Assembly (NCBI RefSeq): GCF_004340975.1
Contig: NZ_SLXA01000008.1
Coordinates: 41,757-105,756 of the forward strand
Direction: 5' to 3'
DNA: 64,000 nucleotides
From: Frisingicoccus caecimuris
Lineage (GTDB): Bacteria > Bacillota > Clostridia > Lachnospirales > Lachnospiraceae
How positions within the stretch are numbered: the stretch's first letter is position 1; every line of letters starts with the position of its first letter. The notes under the pieces are model-generated. The model searched no databases, was not told where the DNA came from, and saw nothing but the letters and a program-made list of their open reading frames with translations. Position numbers and translations under genes: made by a program. Below are positions 63,906 to 64,000 of the stretch, piece by piece.

Positions 63906-64000
63906 ATCGAGTAGGAGGAATTTCTCTTGATTGAGAAATTCCGACCTCTCACACCACCGTGCGTACCGTTCGGTACACGGCGGTTCAATCAACTTGACAT
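63906..64000 (-). mobile_element. 3' end of a group II intron (rest outside the window)
   Basis: On the minus strand, domain V is seen at about 63952-63986. Its stem pairs ACCGCCGTG with CACGGTGGT, followed by the TACC/GGTA helix with a CG bulge. Domain VI follows, with stem GGAATTTCTC/GAGAAATTCC, and then the typical intron end CCTACTCGAT. The intron boundary falls exactly after the TAA stop codon of the sigma-54 activator gene (63905), on the opposite strand. The intron-encoded protein would lie beyond 64000. Confidence 0.85.

Noticed and set aside
1..64000. CRISPR arrays, insertion sequences, prophage genes, rRNA
   Set aside because: No regular spaced repeats, transposase, integrase or phage structural gene, or rRNA segment was seen on either strand apart from the group II intron end.

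Overview
The window looks like the chromosome of a strictly anaerobic Gram-positive Clostridia member, most likely Lachnospiraceae-like. The evidence is the order DUF951-rpsF-ssb-rpsR, a Rex redox regulator, strong TTGACA-N17-TATAAT promoters, AGGAGG ribosome binding sites, a BMP-type nucleoside ABC transporter, clostridial-type EtfBA with an acyl-CoA dehydrogenase, and tRNA genes without an encoded CCA. The family assignment is inference; no rRNA is present to fix it.

Layout. 1-3.1 kb: end-truncated gdpP (c-di-AMP hydrolase), a DJ-1 protein and a small cysteine-motif protein. 3.2-7.5 kb: two paralogous L-lactate permeases, each behind a duplicated AT-rich leader with paired TGGT-N3-ACCA operators and a Rex-box-like palindrome. 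7.9-9.5 kb: rpsR, ssb, rpsF, DUF951 and tRNA-Thr. 9.5-15.2 kb: housekeeping genes (DUF2804, pyrimidine nucleoside phosphorylase, GDSL hydrolase, L,D-transpeptidase, DUF1540, aldose epimerase). 15.2-16.9 kb: a candidate stand-alone structured RNA, a LysR relic and an intact LysR gene. 16.9-23.8 kb: a six-gene operon for an ABC-exported, probably galactofuranose-containing polysaccharide. 24.3-35.0 kb: a ten-gene operon, described below. 35-54.8 kb: topoisomerase III, YitT, a deaminase plus nucleoside ABC transporter under a divergent XRE-cupin regulator, ksgA, a phosphoesterase, a vanY relic, tatD, a LysR-chromate transporter pair, and a thioesterase fusion with rex. 55-63.9 kb: an acyl-CoA operon (CoA-transferase, GntP permease, crotonase, MaoC, acyl-CoA dehydrogenase, EtfB, EtfA) with a sigma-54 type promoter and a divergent sigma-54 activator. 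The right edge is the 3' end of a group II intron.

The most interesting unit is 24.3-35.0 kb: lutC, a fused lutB-lutA, polyprenyl diphosphate synthase, menA, menG/ubiE, fixC, fixX, two ArsA/Get3-like ATPases with alpha-crystallin-like tails, and a methyltransferase-like protein, all on one strand behind a single strong promoter. I read it as a candidate quinone-linked lactate oxidation module: an iron-sulfur lactate dehydrogenase, the last steps of a naphthoquinone pathway, a FixCX (ETF:quinone oxidoreductase-like) couple, and a dedicated ATPase pair of unknown purpose. No genes for the naphthoquinone head group are present, so the quinone ring would be made by genes elsewhere or taken up. 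Together with two lactate permeases, EtfAB and Rex, the window reads as a region for lactate or hydroxy-acid catabolism and redox balance.
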